Shown: one piece after another, positions 27,025 through 35,280 of the stretch
How positions within the stretch are numbered: the stretch's first letter is position 1
How the letters are laid out: each line of letters starts with the position of its first letter
From: Streptomyces hyaluromycini
Lineage (GTDB): Bacteria > Actinomycetota > Actinomycetes > Streptomycetales > Streptomycetaceae
DNA length: 64,000 nucleotides
Direction: 5' to 3'
NCBI RefSeq assembly: GCF_002217755.1
Contig: NZ_BCFL01000031.1
Location: 124,001-188,000 of the forward strand
The notes under the pieces: model-generated
Seen by the model: only the letters and a program-made list of their open reading frames with translations
Database searches by the model: none
What the model was told of the DNA's origin: nothing
Translations under genes and position numbers: made by a program

Positions 27025-28029
27025 ATGCCGTCCTCATCCCTGGCATCACCGCTCGACGTGGAGCTGCGGCCGGACAAGCCGGCACTGTTGCGCGTCGATC
27101 CCCCCGACGACCCACCGAAGTGGGCGGCCGAGCACCGCGAGGCGCTGCGCGCGCAGGTCACCGAGCACGGCGCACTGGTCGTCCGCGGCCTCGGACTGCG
27201 CGACCCCGACCAGACCGGCGCCGTCTTCAGGCACCTGGCCGGGGAACTCATCACGGAGCAGGAGGCCTTCGCCCCCCGCGAGACCCACCGCCCCGGCGTG
27301 TACGCGTCCACGCCCTGGCCGGCCAACCAGCCCATGTGCATGCACCACGAGCTGAGTTACCGGCTCCAGGTACCCGGCCTGATGCTGTTCGCCTGCCTCA
27401 CCGCGTCCGAGCAGGGCGGGGCGACCGCGGTGGCCGACGCCGAAGAGGTGCTCCGAGCACTGCCCGGCGGGCTCACCGAACGGTTCGAGCGGGAGGGCTG
27501 GATCCTGACCCGCACCTACAACGACGAGATCGGCGCGAGCCTCACCGAGTCCTTCGGCACCGCCGACCGCGCCGGGATCGAGCGCTACTGCCGGGCCAAC
27601 GCCATCGACTTCACCTGGCAGCCCGACGGCTCCCTGCGCACCGAACAGCGCCGCAACGCCGTCGTCCGGCACCCGCTCACCGGCCGGCGCTGCTGGTTCA
27701 ACCAGATCGCCTTCCTCAACGAGTGGACCCTCGCACCCGAGGTGCGCGAGTACCTGGTGGACGTCTACGGCGCGGACGGACTGCCCTTCAACACCCGCCA
27801 CGGCGACGGCAGTCCGATCGGCGAGGACGTCGTCCAGCTGATCAACAGCACCTACGAGGCACACACCCGGCGCGAACCCTGGCACCGCGGTGACCTGCTG
27901 CTGGTGGACAACATCCGCACCGCGCACAGCAGAGAGGTGTTCACCGGCGAACGGCAGGTGCTGGTCGGCATGGGCGAACCCGTCCGGCCGGCCGAGGACT
28001 GCCCGGCACTGGAGGCGAGCGAGCGATGA
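27025..28029 (+). CDS. TauD/TfdA (SyrP-like) Fe(II)/2-oxoglutarate oxygenase
   Basis: A 334-residue cupin-fold oxygenase. MHHELSY (near residue 105) gives the H-x-E/D iron ligands, NIRTAHSREVF (near 298) the distal His, and the following Arg region would bind 2-oxoglutarate. Closest in layout to SyrP-type enzymes that beta-hydroxylate carrier-bound amino acids. Placed between the Dap-loading NRPS and SbnB, so beta-hydroxylation of tethered Dap, or of the product, is the natural guess. Its stop overlaps the next start (ATGA). Confidence 0.88.
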   Translation: MPSSSLASPLDVELRPDKPALLRVDPPDDPPKWAAEHREALRAQVTEHGALVVRGLGLRDPDQTGAVFRHLAGELITEQEAFAPRETHRPGVYASTPWPANQPMCMHHELSYRLQVPGLMLFACLTASEQGGATAVADAEEVLRALPGGLTERFEREGWILTRTYNDEIGASLTESFGTADRAGIERYCRANAIDFTWQPDGSLRTEQRRNAVVRHPLTGRRCWFNQIAFLNEWTLAPEVREYLVDVYGADGLPFNTRHGDGSPIGEDVVQLINSTYEAHTRREPWHRGDLLLVDNIRTAHSREVFTGERQVLVGMGEPVRPAEDCPALEASER

Positions 28030-29096
28030 CCGATGTACTGTCGTCGGCCGCCCGGGCGGCCAGGCCCGAGCGGGGATCCGTGCCGACCTTCGCGGTGATC
28101 ACCGGCGCGCAGGTGCAACGAGCGCTGAGCGGCCGCGAGAAGGACCTCGTGGAGCTGGTCGAGGCCGTCTACCGCATGCACGACGCCGGGGACTCGGTCA
28201 ACCCGCCGTCGTACTTCCTGCGCTTCGAGGACCGGCCGACCTCGCGGATCATCGCGTTGCCGGCCTCCCTCGGCGGGACGGTCCAGGTGGACGGCCTGAA
28301 GTGGGTCTCCAGTTTTCCGGAGAACGTGAGTGCCGGGCTGCCGCGGGCCTCCGCGGTGCTCGTCCTCAACGACCACGACACCGGCTACCCGTTCGCCTGC
28401 CTGGAGAGCTCCATCATCAGCGCCACCAGGACCGCGGCCTCCGCGGCACTGGCCGCCGACTGGCTCAGCCGCAACCGCACCCGCCCCACCCGGGTCGGCT
28501 TCTTCGGCACGGGCCTGATCGCCCGCTACATCCACACGTTCCTGGCCGGCACCGGCTGGGACTTCGACGAGATCGGCGTGCACGACCTGTCCGCCGACAG
28601 CTCCGGCGGCTTCCGCGGCTATCTGGAGCAGACCGGCACCGGCGCGCGGATCACCGTCCACGACCGCGCCGAGGACCTGGTCCGCGACAGCGACCTCGTG
28701 GTCTTCGCCACCATCGCCGGCCGGCCCCATGTCACGGACCCGGCCTGGTTCACCCACAACCCGTTGGTCCTGCACGTGTCCCTGCGCGACCTCGCCCCCG
28801 AGGTCCTGCTGGGTGCGGCCAACTTCGTCGACGACGTCGACCACTGCCTCAAGGCCGACACGTCACCCCATCTGGTCGAACAGCTCACCGGCGGCCGCGA
28901 CTTCCTCAACGGAACCCTCGGCGACGTCATGTCGGGCCGGGCCGCACCACCGCCCGACCGCCCGGTGATCTTCTCGCCCTTCGGACTCGGCGTCCTCGAC
29001 CTCGCCGTCGGCAAGTACGTCTACGACGAGGTGTCCCGGGCCGGGGACCTCTGTCTCATCGATGACTTCTTCCACGAACTGCGCCGGTACGGCTGA
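28026..29096 (+). CDS. sbnB: SbnB-type dehydrogenase for 2,3-diaminopropionate synthesis
   Basis: A 356-residue ornithine-cyclodeaminase/mu-crystallin-fold enzyme. NPPSYFLRFEDRPTSRIIALPA and the NAD-binding VGFFGTGLIARYIHTF are typical of SbnB, which oxidatively cleaves N-(1-amino-1-carboxy-2-ethyl)-glutamate to L-Dap, 2-oxoglutarate and NADH. Works with the next gene (SbnA), 36 bp downstream. Start overlaps the preceding stop. Confidence 0.93.
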   Translation: MTDVLSSAARAARPERGSVPTFAVITGAQVQRALSGREKDLVELVEAVYRMHDAGDSVNPPSYFLRFEDRPTSRIIALPASLGGTVQVDGLKWVSSFPENVSAGLPRASAVLVLNDHDTGYPFACLESSIISATRTAASAALAADWLSRNRTRPTRVGFFGTGLIARYIHTFLAGTGWDFDEIGVHDLSADSSGGFRGYLEQTGTGARITVHDRAEDLVRDSDLVVFATIAGRPHVTDPAWFTHNPLVLHVSLRDLAPEVLLGAANFVDDVDHCLKADTSPHLVEQLTGGRDFLNGTLGDVMSGRAAPPPDRPVIFSPFGLGVLDLAVGKYVYDEVSRAGDLCLIDDFFHELRRYG

Positions 29097-29132
29097 GGCC
29101 GTCGTCCTCGGCCCGGCACCAGGAGGCCCGCC

Positions 29133-30224
29133 GTGCCTGTCATCTCCGCTCCCTACGCCTTCAACGAGGGCGACCTCTACGTCGACCTGGAGTCGATCTG
29201 CGGACACCCGCTCTATCTGAAGTGCGAGGCCTTCAACTTCGCCGGATCCATCAAGCTGAAGGCCGCCAACGAGATGGTGGAGAACGCCGAACGGGACGGA
29301 ATCCTGAAAGCGGACTCCGTCCTCGTCGAGTCCTCCTCCGGCAACCTCGGCGTCGCACTCAGCATGATCGCCGCGAGCAAGGGTTACCGGTTCCTGTGTG
29401 TGACGGACTCCCGTTGCAACCTGTCGACCAGACTCCTGATGGAGGCGCTCGGCAGCGAGGTGCACATCGTGGCCGACCAGGACTCCAACGGCGGCTTCCT
29501 GGGCACCCGGATCGAGTACGTCCGCTCGCTGTGCGCGTCGGACGACCGGTACGTGTGGCTCAGCCAGTACACCAACGCGGGCAACTGGACGGCGCACTAC
29601 CGCACCACCGCCCCGGAGATCGCCCGCCGGTTCCCCGAACTGGACGTCCTGTTCGTCGGGGCGGGCACCACCGGAACGCTCATGGGCTGCGCCCGCTACT
29701 TCCGCGAGTGGCACCGGCCGGTGCGGATCGTCGCCGTGGACGCGGCGGGCTCGGTGGCGTTCGGCGGCGAACCGGGCCGCCGGATGATCCCGGGCCTCGG
29801 CATGAGCATGCGCCCGCCGCTGCTCGACGAGTCCTTCGTCGACGAGGTGATCCGGGTGGAGGAGCCGGACACCATCCGGATGTGTCACCGCATGGCCCGG
29901 CACGGCTTCCTGTTCGGCGGCTCCACCGGGACCGTGGTCAGCGGCGCGACGGACTGGCTGTCCCGGCACGACGCCGGTGACCTCACCGCGGTGGCCGTCG
30001 CGCCCGACCTCGGCGAGCGCTACCTCGACACCATCTACCAGACCAACTGGCTGCAGGACCTGTACGGCGACCAGGTGCTCGCCGCCGAGGACGGCGACCG
30101 GGTGCCGGACACCGGGGACGAGGCCCAGGTGCCCGACACCAGGGACACCGCACCGCCGAAGCCGCTGCCCCGGGAGCCCAAGCCCGCCTCCCGCGCACCG
30201 GCCCGCCGGCGCAGCAGCACCTGA
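29133..30224 (+). CDS. sbnA: SbnA-type PLP synthase for 2,3-diaminopropionate synthesis
   Basis: A 363-residue cysteine-synthase-fold enzyme. The PLP Lys is Lys41 in FAGSIKLKAA; VESSSGNLGVALS is the substrate loop and VGAGTTGTLMG the phosphate-binding loop. SbnA condenses O-phospho-L-serine with glutamate to give the SbnB substrate. It has a roughly 40-residue charged Pro-rich tail not needed for the fold. GTG start with AGGAGG upstream. Last gene of the operon, convergent with P450. Confidence 0.93.
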   Translation: MPVISAPYAFNEGDLYVDLESICGHPLYLKCEAFNFAGSIKLKAANEMVENAERDGILKADSVLVESSSGNLGVALSMIAASKGYRFLCVTDSRCNLSTRLLMEALGSEVHIVADQDSNGGFLGTRIEYVRSLCASDDRYVWLSQYTNAGNWTAHYRTTAPEIARRFPELDVLFVGAGTTGTLMGCARYFREWHRPVRIVAVDAAGSVAFGGEPGRRMIPGLGMSMRPPLLDESFVDEVIRVEEPDTIRMCHRMARHGFLFGGSTGTVVSGATDWLSRHDAGDLTAVAVAPDLGERYLDTIYQTNWLQDLYGDQVLAAEDGDRVPDTGDEAQVPDTRDTAPPKPLPREPKPASRAPARRRSST

Positions 30225-30310
30225 CGGCAGGCCACGCCGAAGCGCAGCCCCTCGGAGACGCCCGCGCGGCAGCACCCGGGGGGCCGCGGCGTGCCCGCCG
30301 TCCGGGCCCC

Positions 30311-31516
30311 TCAGTAGCGCACGGGCAGGGCGAGCAGCCCGCGGGTGCGCATCGACGGACGCCACTCCAACCGGTCCGCCGGCACGTCGAGTTCGAGGCG
30401 GGGGAAGCGTTCGACGAGCGCGCCGAGGGCGATCTCGGTCTCCAGCCGGGCCAGCGGTGCGCCGAGGCAGTAGTGGATGCCGTGGCCGAGGGCCAGGTGT
30501 CCGGTGGCATCGCGGCCGAGGTCGAGCCGGTCGGGCTCGGGGAAGCGGCGCGGGTCGCGGTGGGCCGCCGCCAGGGACAGCAGCACCGTCTCGCCCGCCG
30601 GGACGGTGACCCCGCCGATGATGACGTCCTCGGTCGGGAATCGGCGGATGGCGAGCGGCGCGGGTCCGTCGTAGCGGGCCAGTTCCTCCACGGCCGGGCC
30701 GAGCCGGTCCGGCTCCGCGCGCAGCGCGGCCAGCTGGGCCGGGTTCCGGAGCAGCGCCAGAGTGGCGTTGCCGATCAGATGGACGGTGTTCTCGTACCCG
30801 GCGAACAGGATGAGGAAGGCCAGCGACATCAACTCGTCCTCGCTGAGCCGGTCCTCCTCGTCCCGTACCGCGATCATCGCGGAGAGCAGGTCGTCGGCGG
30901 GCTCGGCACGCTTGCGGGCGAGCAGCCGCGCGAAGAAGGCCAGCAGCGCCCCGACGGCCGCCTTCACCCGCTCGGGCCGTGCGGGGTCCGGGACGACGAG
31001 AGCGTCGGTCCAGGACCGGAAGTCCGGCCGGTCCTCCTCGGCCACGCCGAGCAGTTCGCAGATCACGGCGATCGGCAGCGGTGCCGCGTAGGCGGCGATC
31101 AGATCGGTACGGCCGAGGGGCGCCATGGCGTCGAGCAGCGCGTCGGCGGTCCGCCGCACCGGTTCGCGCAGCAGGGCGACACGGCGGGGCGTGAACGCCC
31201 GGGACACCAGGCGCCGGACGCGGGTGTGGTCCGGCGGGTCCATGTTCAGCAGGTTGGCGTCGAGCGCGGGCGGCAGCGCGAGCCCGCGGTAGCCGCCGGG
31301 CTTGGCGTTGGCCTTGTCGAGGGAGAGCCGCGGATCGGCCAGGGCCTGCCGCACGTCCTCGTACCGCGTCACCAGCCAGGCCGGCAGCCCGTCGGTTCCG
31401 GCGACCCGGTGCACGGGCCCGGCCTCCCGCAGCCGGGCGTACCCGGCGTACGGGTCGGAGAGCAGCTCCTCAGGGCCAACGGCGGCCGGGGCGGGGGGTG
31501 TTGTACTGGCGTCCAT
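30311..31516 (-). CDS. Cytochrome P450
   Basis: A 401-residue soluble bacterial P450. The I-helix AGYENT, the K-helix ELAR (ExxR) and the heme loop LGHGIHYCLGAPLAR (Cys near residue 350) are all present. Needs ferredoxin and reductase from elsewhere. Convergent with the Dap operon and 39 bp upstream of the next minus-strand gene. Could tailor either nearby NRPS product; unproven. Confidence 0.94.
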   Translation of the reverse strand: MDASTTPPAPAAVGPEELLSDPYAGYARLREAGPVHRVAGTDGLPAWLVTRYEDVRQALADPRLSLDKANAKPGGYRGLALPPALDANLLNMDPPDHTRVRRLVSRAFTPRRVALLREPVRRTADALLDAMAPLGRTDLIAAYAAPLPIAVICELLGVAEEDRPDFRSWTDALVVPDPARPERVKAAVGALLAFFARLLARKRAEPADDLLSAMIAVRDEEDRLSEDELMSLAFLILFAGYENTVHLIGNATLALLRNPAQLAALRAEPDRLGPAVEELARYDGPAPLAIRRFPTEDVIIGGVTVPAGETVLLSLAAAHRDPRRFPEPDRLDLGRDATGHLALGHGIHYCLGAPLARLETEIALGALVERFPRLELDVPADRLEWRPSMRTRGLLALPVRY

Positions 31517-31555
31517 GCCCCAACCCTAGACAGTGCATGAGGGAACGGCGGCCGG

Positions 31556-32323
31556 TCACCCGGAGGCCGGGGTGCCGTCCGGTGCGTCGGTGGTGTGCAG
31601 CAGCCGCAGGAACGCCTTGACTCCCGCGATGATCTCCTGGTTGTCGGTGAGGCGGTTGACCGTGGACTCGAACTGCCTGCCCAGCGCCGCGATCCTGCGG
31701 TCCGCCTCCTCGGCCCGCTCGTACGAGCTCATGGCCAACGCGTCGACGGTGCGGCGCAGTTCGGCGAGGGCCCGGTACTGTTCCTCCGCCTTCTCCTCCA
31801 GGACCCGTGTCCCGGCCTCGGCGCGGTTCAGCCGGGCCTGCAGCTCGACGACGTCGTCCCGGGGATACGTGACGTCCTTGAGGAGGGTGCCCAGGCGCCT
31901 GCGGAGCTGGCCGAAGTACGCGCCGGCCGGCCGGAAGAAGGTGCTCAGCAGGAAGAACGCGGCGAACCAGTACCCCGTGAACCCGTCCGTCGCCCAGGTG
32001 ACCGCGACGACCACCACCGCCGTCAGGACGTGCCCCGCGACCGCCGCCCGGAGCATCGCGCGGGCGATGCGCGAGGCCTCGGTGTCCCGGGCCGCCGGGA
32101 CCTGGATGCCCTTCTCCCGGCTGACCGCGATCTCGGCGAGCACCGCATGCGCCCGGAAGTACAGGTTCCAGGGCAGGGTGAGCAGGAGCAGCAGCCACAG
32201 CAGGCTCAGCACTCCCGCCCCCACGGCGAACACCACCGTGGGCGGCGCCCCCGCCACATACGCCAGGACCAACGCCGCGGCCGCCGCCACGACGGCCGCC
32301 ACCGCTCCGAGAAATCTGCCCAC
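31556..32323 (-). CDS. Membrane protein with C-terminal coiled coil
   Basis: About 255 residues from GTG 32323 (GGGGGAG upstream). Four hydrophobic segments in the first 125 residues (two at the N-terminus; then VLTAVVVVAVTWA and YWFAAFFLLSTFF) are followed by a cytoplasmic helical tail with heptads (VVELQARLNRAEAGTRVLEE, LAELRRTVDALAMSSYERAE). No known domain. The longer upstream frame lacks a ribosome site and overlaps the secreted protein gene antiparallel in content. Function unknown. Confidence 0.7.
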   Translation of the reverse strand: MGRFLGAVAAVVAAAAALVLAYVAGAPPTVVFAVGAGVLSLLWLLLLLTLPWNLYFRAHAVLAEIAVSREKGIQVPAARDTEASRIARAMLRAAVAGHVLTAVVVVAVTWATDGFTGYWFAAFFLLSTFFRPAGAYFGQLRRRLGTLLKDVTYPRDDVVELQARLNRAEAGTRVLEEKAEEQYRALAELRRTVDALAMSSYERAEEADRRIAALGRQFESTVNRLTDNQEIIAGVKAFLRLLHTTDAPDGTPASG

Positions 32324-32478
32324 GCCCCGTCTCCCCCGTCTCCTGCCCGCACGCCGACACAGCCCATCGTCCCTGGCACGGCGCGGGGCGGCATGAGTAG
32401 CCGTACTCAGGGGACCGCGCGGCAGGCGGCTCCGGAGCCGGCACGGACACCGGCCCCGGAAACGGCGGTTACGGCGGG

Positions 32479-33432
32479 CTACTTGACGTCGACGAAGTCG
32501 CCCGCGGCGGAGACGGCCGGGGTGGTGGCCGTGCCGGCGAAGGAGTAGCGCCAGTAGCCGTCGGCACTCGCCTTGCAGGTCGCCTTGAGCTTGCCGTGGC
32601 TGTCCGTGGTGACGGTCTTGAGGGTCGTGTAGGTGCTGGTCCCCTTCTTGCGGAACTGCAGCCTGACGTTCTGCCCGGTGTAGCCGGCGTACTTGTGGGT
32701 GTCCCAGTCGGCACGGGTGAGAGCGCCGGTGGCGGTGAGTGTTCTGCCCTTGCCGACCGGCTCGGGCGTGGCGTCGGTGGTGAGCTTGGACAGGCGGCGG
32801 ACCGTGGGGGAGGACTGCCCCGTCAGCTCGGCGGTGCCGATCTTGCTGACGTCGGCCGGGTCCTGCTGGTTCTGGCCGTTGTAGGCGATCGCCCAGGCCA
32901 CGCCGTGCCACTTGGCTCCGGCATCGGCGTTGTGCAGGTCCGAGCGGGGGTAGATGTCCACCTTCCCCGTGCACGTCATGCCGGTGACGACCTTCTCGGA
33001 CGAGGACTCGGAGGAGGTCACGCTGCAGGTGGCCGGCTGGTCGCCGTAGAGGTCGTTCGCCGGCTTGGTGACGGAGCCCCGGTACAGGTCGAGACCGACG
33101 TAGAAGTCCGAGGCGGAGACGTCCACGTCGGTCGCGGTGAGCGCGAAGCTGTAGGACAGGTGCACGATGGCGTCCGTGCCCACGGACACGGCGGACCTGC
33201 CGCCGGCGACCTTCACCTTGGAGAAGGTGACGGCCAGCGCGTAGGGCTGCTTGGCCTTCGCCGTCACGGCCGTGAGGGCGCTCTGCCCGCCGCCGGCCGA
33301 CGAGCCGGTGGTGAGCTGCCAGGGCCGTACGGAAGCCGGGGCATCGGCTGCCGTGGCGACCGGAACGGCGGCACAGGTCAGTGCGGCGGCGCCGCAGGCG
33401 ACGGCGACGGCCGCGGTGGTGCGTATACGCAT
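32479..33432 (-). CDS. Secreted beta-rich protein of unknown function
   Basis: A 317-residue exported protein: signal peptide ending VPVATAADA, then two beta-rich regions. The C-terminal piece (QNVRLQFRKKGTSTYTTLKTV, then GYWRYSFAGTATTPAVSA) resembles the Ig-like bacterial repeat seen in many Streptomyces cell-surface proteins. Contains two Cys pairs. GGAG before the ATG. No enzymatic motif. Confidence 0.78.
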   Translation of the reverse strand: MRIRTTAAVAVACGAAALTCAAVPVATAADAPASVRPWQLTTGSSAGGGQSALTAVTAKAKQPYALAVTFSKVKVAGGRSAVSVGTDAIVHLSYSFALTATDVDVSASDFYVGLDLYRGSVTKPANDLYGDQPATCSVTSSESSSEKVVTGMTCTGKVDIYPRSDLHNADAGAKWHGVAWAIAYNGQNQQDPADVSKIGTAELTGQSSPTVRRLSKLTTDATPEPVGKGRTLTATGALTRADWDTHKYAGYTGQNVRLQFRKKGTSTYTTLKTVTTDSHGKLKATCKASADGYWRYSFAGTATTPAVSAAGDFVDVK

Positions 33433-33603
33433 GCGTTCTCCGTGGGAGACGCGCCGGGAGCGACGACAGGACGCCGTCCCGGCGCATGAGTTCCATGGGC
33501 CGACCGAACCCGGTCGGCGTTGACGGTTGACAGTTGGCTCAGACACGCCAGCCCGGCGAAGGGTTGCGCTCGATTTCCCGAACACCCCTGACCGGCCGGT
33601 CTG

Positions 33604-34431
33604 TTACAGCGCTGCTCGGATCTGGCCGAGCCACTCTGCGGCAAGCCGGCGCCCGTTGGGGAGCTGGTCGCCTCGATCCCAGCGCCACGCGGTGATCATC
33701 GCCAGTACGAGGATCCGGCACTCGTGCAGCCGGGCCTGATCGGCACCCGGATAGTGTTCGCCGACTTCTTCGGGCGCATGGGCGAGGTCGAACTCGACGG
33801 GCCCACGGCAGCACGTCTCGAGGTCGATGAACAGCAGTCCGTTCGCGGTGCTGAGCACGTTGCCCGGGTGCGGCTCGCCGTGCAGCAGCTGCTCGGCCCC
33901 GCCGCGCCGGCCGATCGCTCGCCCCAGGCTTCGCAAGGTGTCACCGAGCAGCTCCCGGTCCGCGTCGGCGAGCTCCGGAGTGCGGTCGCGGTCCGCCACG
34001 AGTCTCTGGGCCTGCTCGACCCGATCCGTGAAGTGCGGCGTCGGAACGTCGAGTTCGCGCATGCCGGCGTGCAGTCGGTCGAGCGCACGGGCGTAGTCGG
34101 CCGGTGGGACCTCTCGACGTGGCGTCACCGGTGCGTAGTAGGTCCACAGCGTGACCGCGAAGCCGTCACGCTCGTAGACGCGTGGTTCCACCCGGGGTTC
34201 CAGAGCGGCCACGGGGCATCCGGATCCGGCGAGTTCCTGGGCAAGGTCGATTTCGAACTGTGCGACCTGATGCGCTACAGGTGCCACCCGGGCCAGGACG
34301 TCACAAGGCAGCAGACGCAGAGTGAGCTTGTTCGAGTCATGAAGAACGACCGCGTCGTCGACCGCCAGACCGAGTGACGAGGCGGTCGACATGGCGGCGG
34401 CCACCGCACGCGGGACCTCTGACGCCTGCAT
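33604..34431 (-). CDS. Aminoglycoside-phosphotransferase-family kinase
   Basis: A 275-residue APH/choline-kinase-fold protein. LLHGEPHPGNVL is the catalytic loop (catalytic Asp replaced by Glu in HGEPHPGN) and LLFIDLETCCRGPVEFDLA the metal-binding Asp loop. The Asp-to-Glu change may weaken or alter activity. Substrate unknown; could be a resistance or small-molecule kinase. No strong ribosome site. Confidence 0.85.
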   Translation of the reverse strand: MQASEVPRAVAAAMSTASSLGLAVDDAVVLHDSNKLTLRLLPCDVLARVAPVAHQVAQFEIDLAQELAGSGCPVAALEPRVEPRVYERDGFAVTLWTYYAPVTPRREVPPADYARALDRLHAGMRELDVPTPHFTDRVEQAQRLVADRDRTPELADADRELLGDTLRSLGRAIGRRGGAEQLLHGEPHPGNVLSTANGLLFIDLETCCRGPVEFDLAHAPEEVGEHYPGADQARLHECRILVLAMITAWRWDRGDQLPNGRRLAAEWLGQIRAAL

Positions 34432-34529
34432 CGTCGCACCCTACCAAGGTGCCGTCAGACAGGCGGAGGCCGAGGAGCGGGCAGGCCGGACAACGGAACC
34501 GGCCTGCACACTCAGCCGTCAGCGACGCA

Positions 34530-35276
34530 CTACCGGTAGCCCCAGGTGGGCTTCGCATCGGGTTCGTCGGTGAATGCGTGAGACCGCAGGAATTCATAGA
34601 AGGGCATGTGGTGAGAATGGTATCTCGCCAGCATCGTGTTGTTTTCGATGCTTACCGGATAGGTGCTCTCCGACGAGTGGAATCCGGTACTCCGGGCGAC
34701 GGCCTGGTGCCATTCGCTTGTCCGGCTCCAGGCCTGCTGTTCGCCGGGCTCCCAGGTGAGGGCGGATTCCCCGAACGGGATTCCGGTTTCCAGGCAGTAA
34801 TGTCGGATCACCTGCTCGGGTTCCTTGACGAGCTTTTCCGCCTCCATCACCAACGGGGTTCGGCCGGTGGATCTCCTGACCAGATCGAATATCTCGACCT
34901 GGTGTTCGTAGCCGACTTCACCGCACGTGAACTGTGGGTTCATGGCGTAGTGGGAGGCCAGGGTGGGCCCGGGGTCCCGGATGATGAACGTGTGTTCACC
35001 CAGGTGCGGCAGCCGGGGATCGTCGAGGATGTCGTATCGGTACTCCGTGGTTTCCTTGACGAAGACCGGGTTTTTCTCGGCCGCGACCTCCAGCAGGCCG
35101 AGGAGTTCCGTGGCGCTTGTTGCGCTTTCCTCCGCCATGTGTGCGTGCCCTTGCACGGTGATGCTGGAAAAGGGCTCGTGGAGTACCAGGAAGTCTCCGC
35201 GTTCCAGCATCATACGAAGGAATGCGGTGGACCGGGACCGCGGGTGGGCCCAGAGGAAGACGATGGGGTGGGTCAT
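34530..35276 (-). CDS. Sulfotransferase-like protein linked to the NRPS
   Basis: A 248-residue PAPS sulfotransferase-fold protein. WAHPRSRSTAFLRMMLE is the 5'-phosphosulfate loop and TFIIRDPGPTLASHY the 3'-phosphate loop (RDP). The start is 4 bp past the NRPS stop, and the GGAGAG ribosome site lies inside the NRPS 3' end, so the genes are co-translated. Probably sulfates a hydroxyl of the NRPS product. Confidence 0.82.
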   Translation of the reverse strand: MTHPIVFLWAHPRSRSTAFLRMMLERGDFLVLHEPFSSITVQGHAHMAEESATSATELLGLLEVAAEKNPVFVKETTEYRYDILDDPRLPHLGEHTFIIRDPGPTLASHYAMNPQFTCGEVGYEHQVEIFDLVRRSTGRTPLVMEAEKLVKEPEQVIRHYCLETGIPFGESALTWEPGEQQAWSRTSEWHQAVARSTGFHSSESTYPVSIENNTMLARYHSHHMPFYEFLRSHAFTDEPDAKPTWGYR

Positions 35277-35280
35277 GAAC

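Noticed and set aside
30225..30310. Terminator between SbnA and P450
   Set aside because: GC-rich but no long perfect stem.
33590..33601. GACCGGCCGGTC palindrome after the kinase gene
   Set aside because: Perfect 12-bp palindrome but short, with no loop; could be chance in GC-rich DNA, so not called a terminator.
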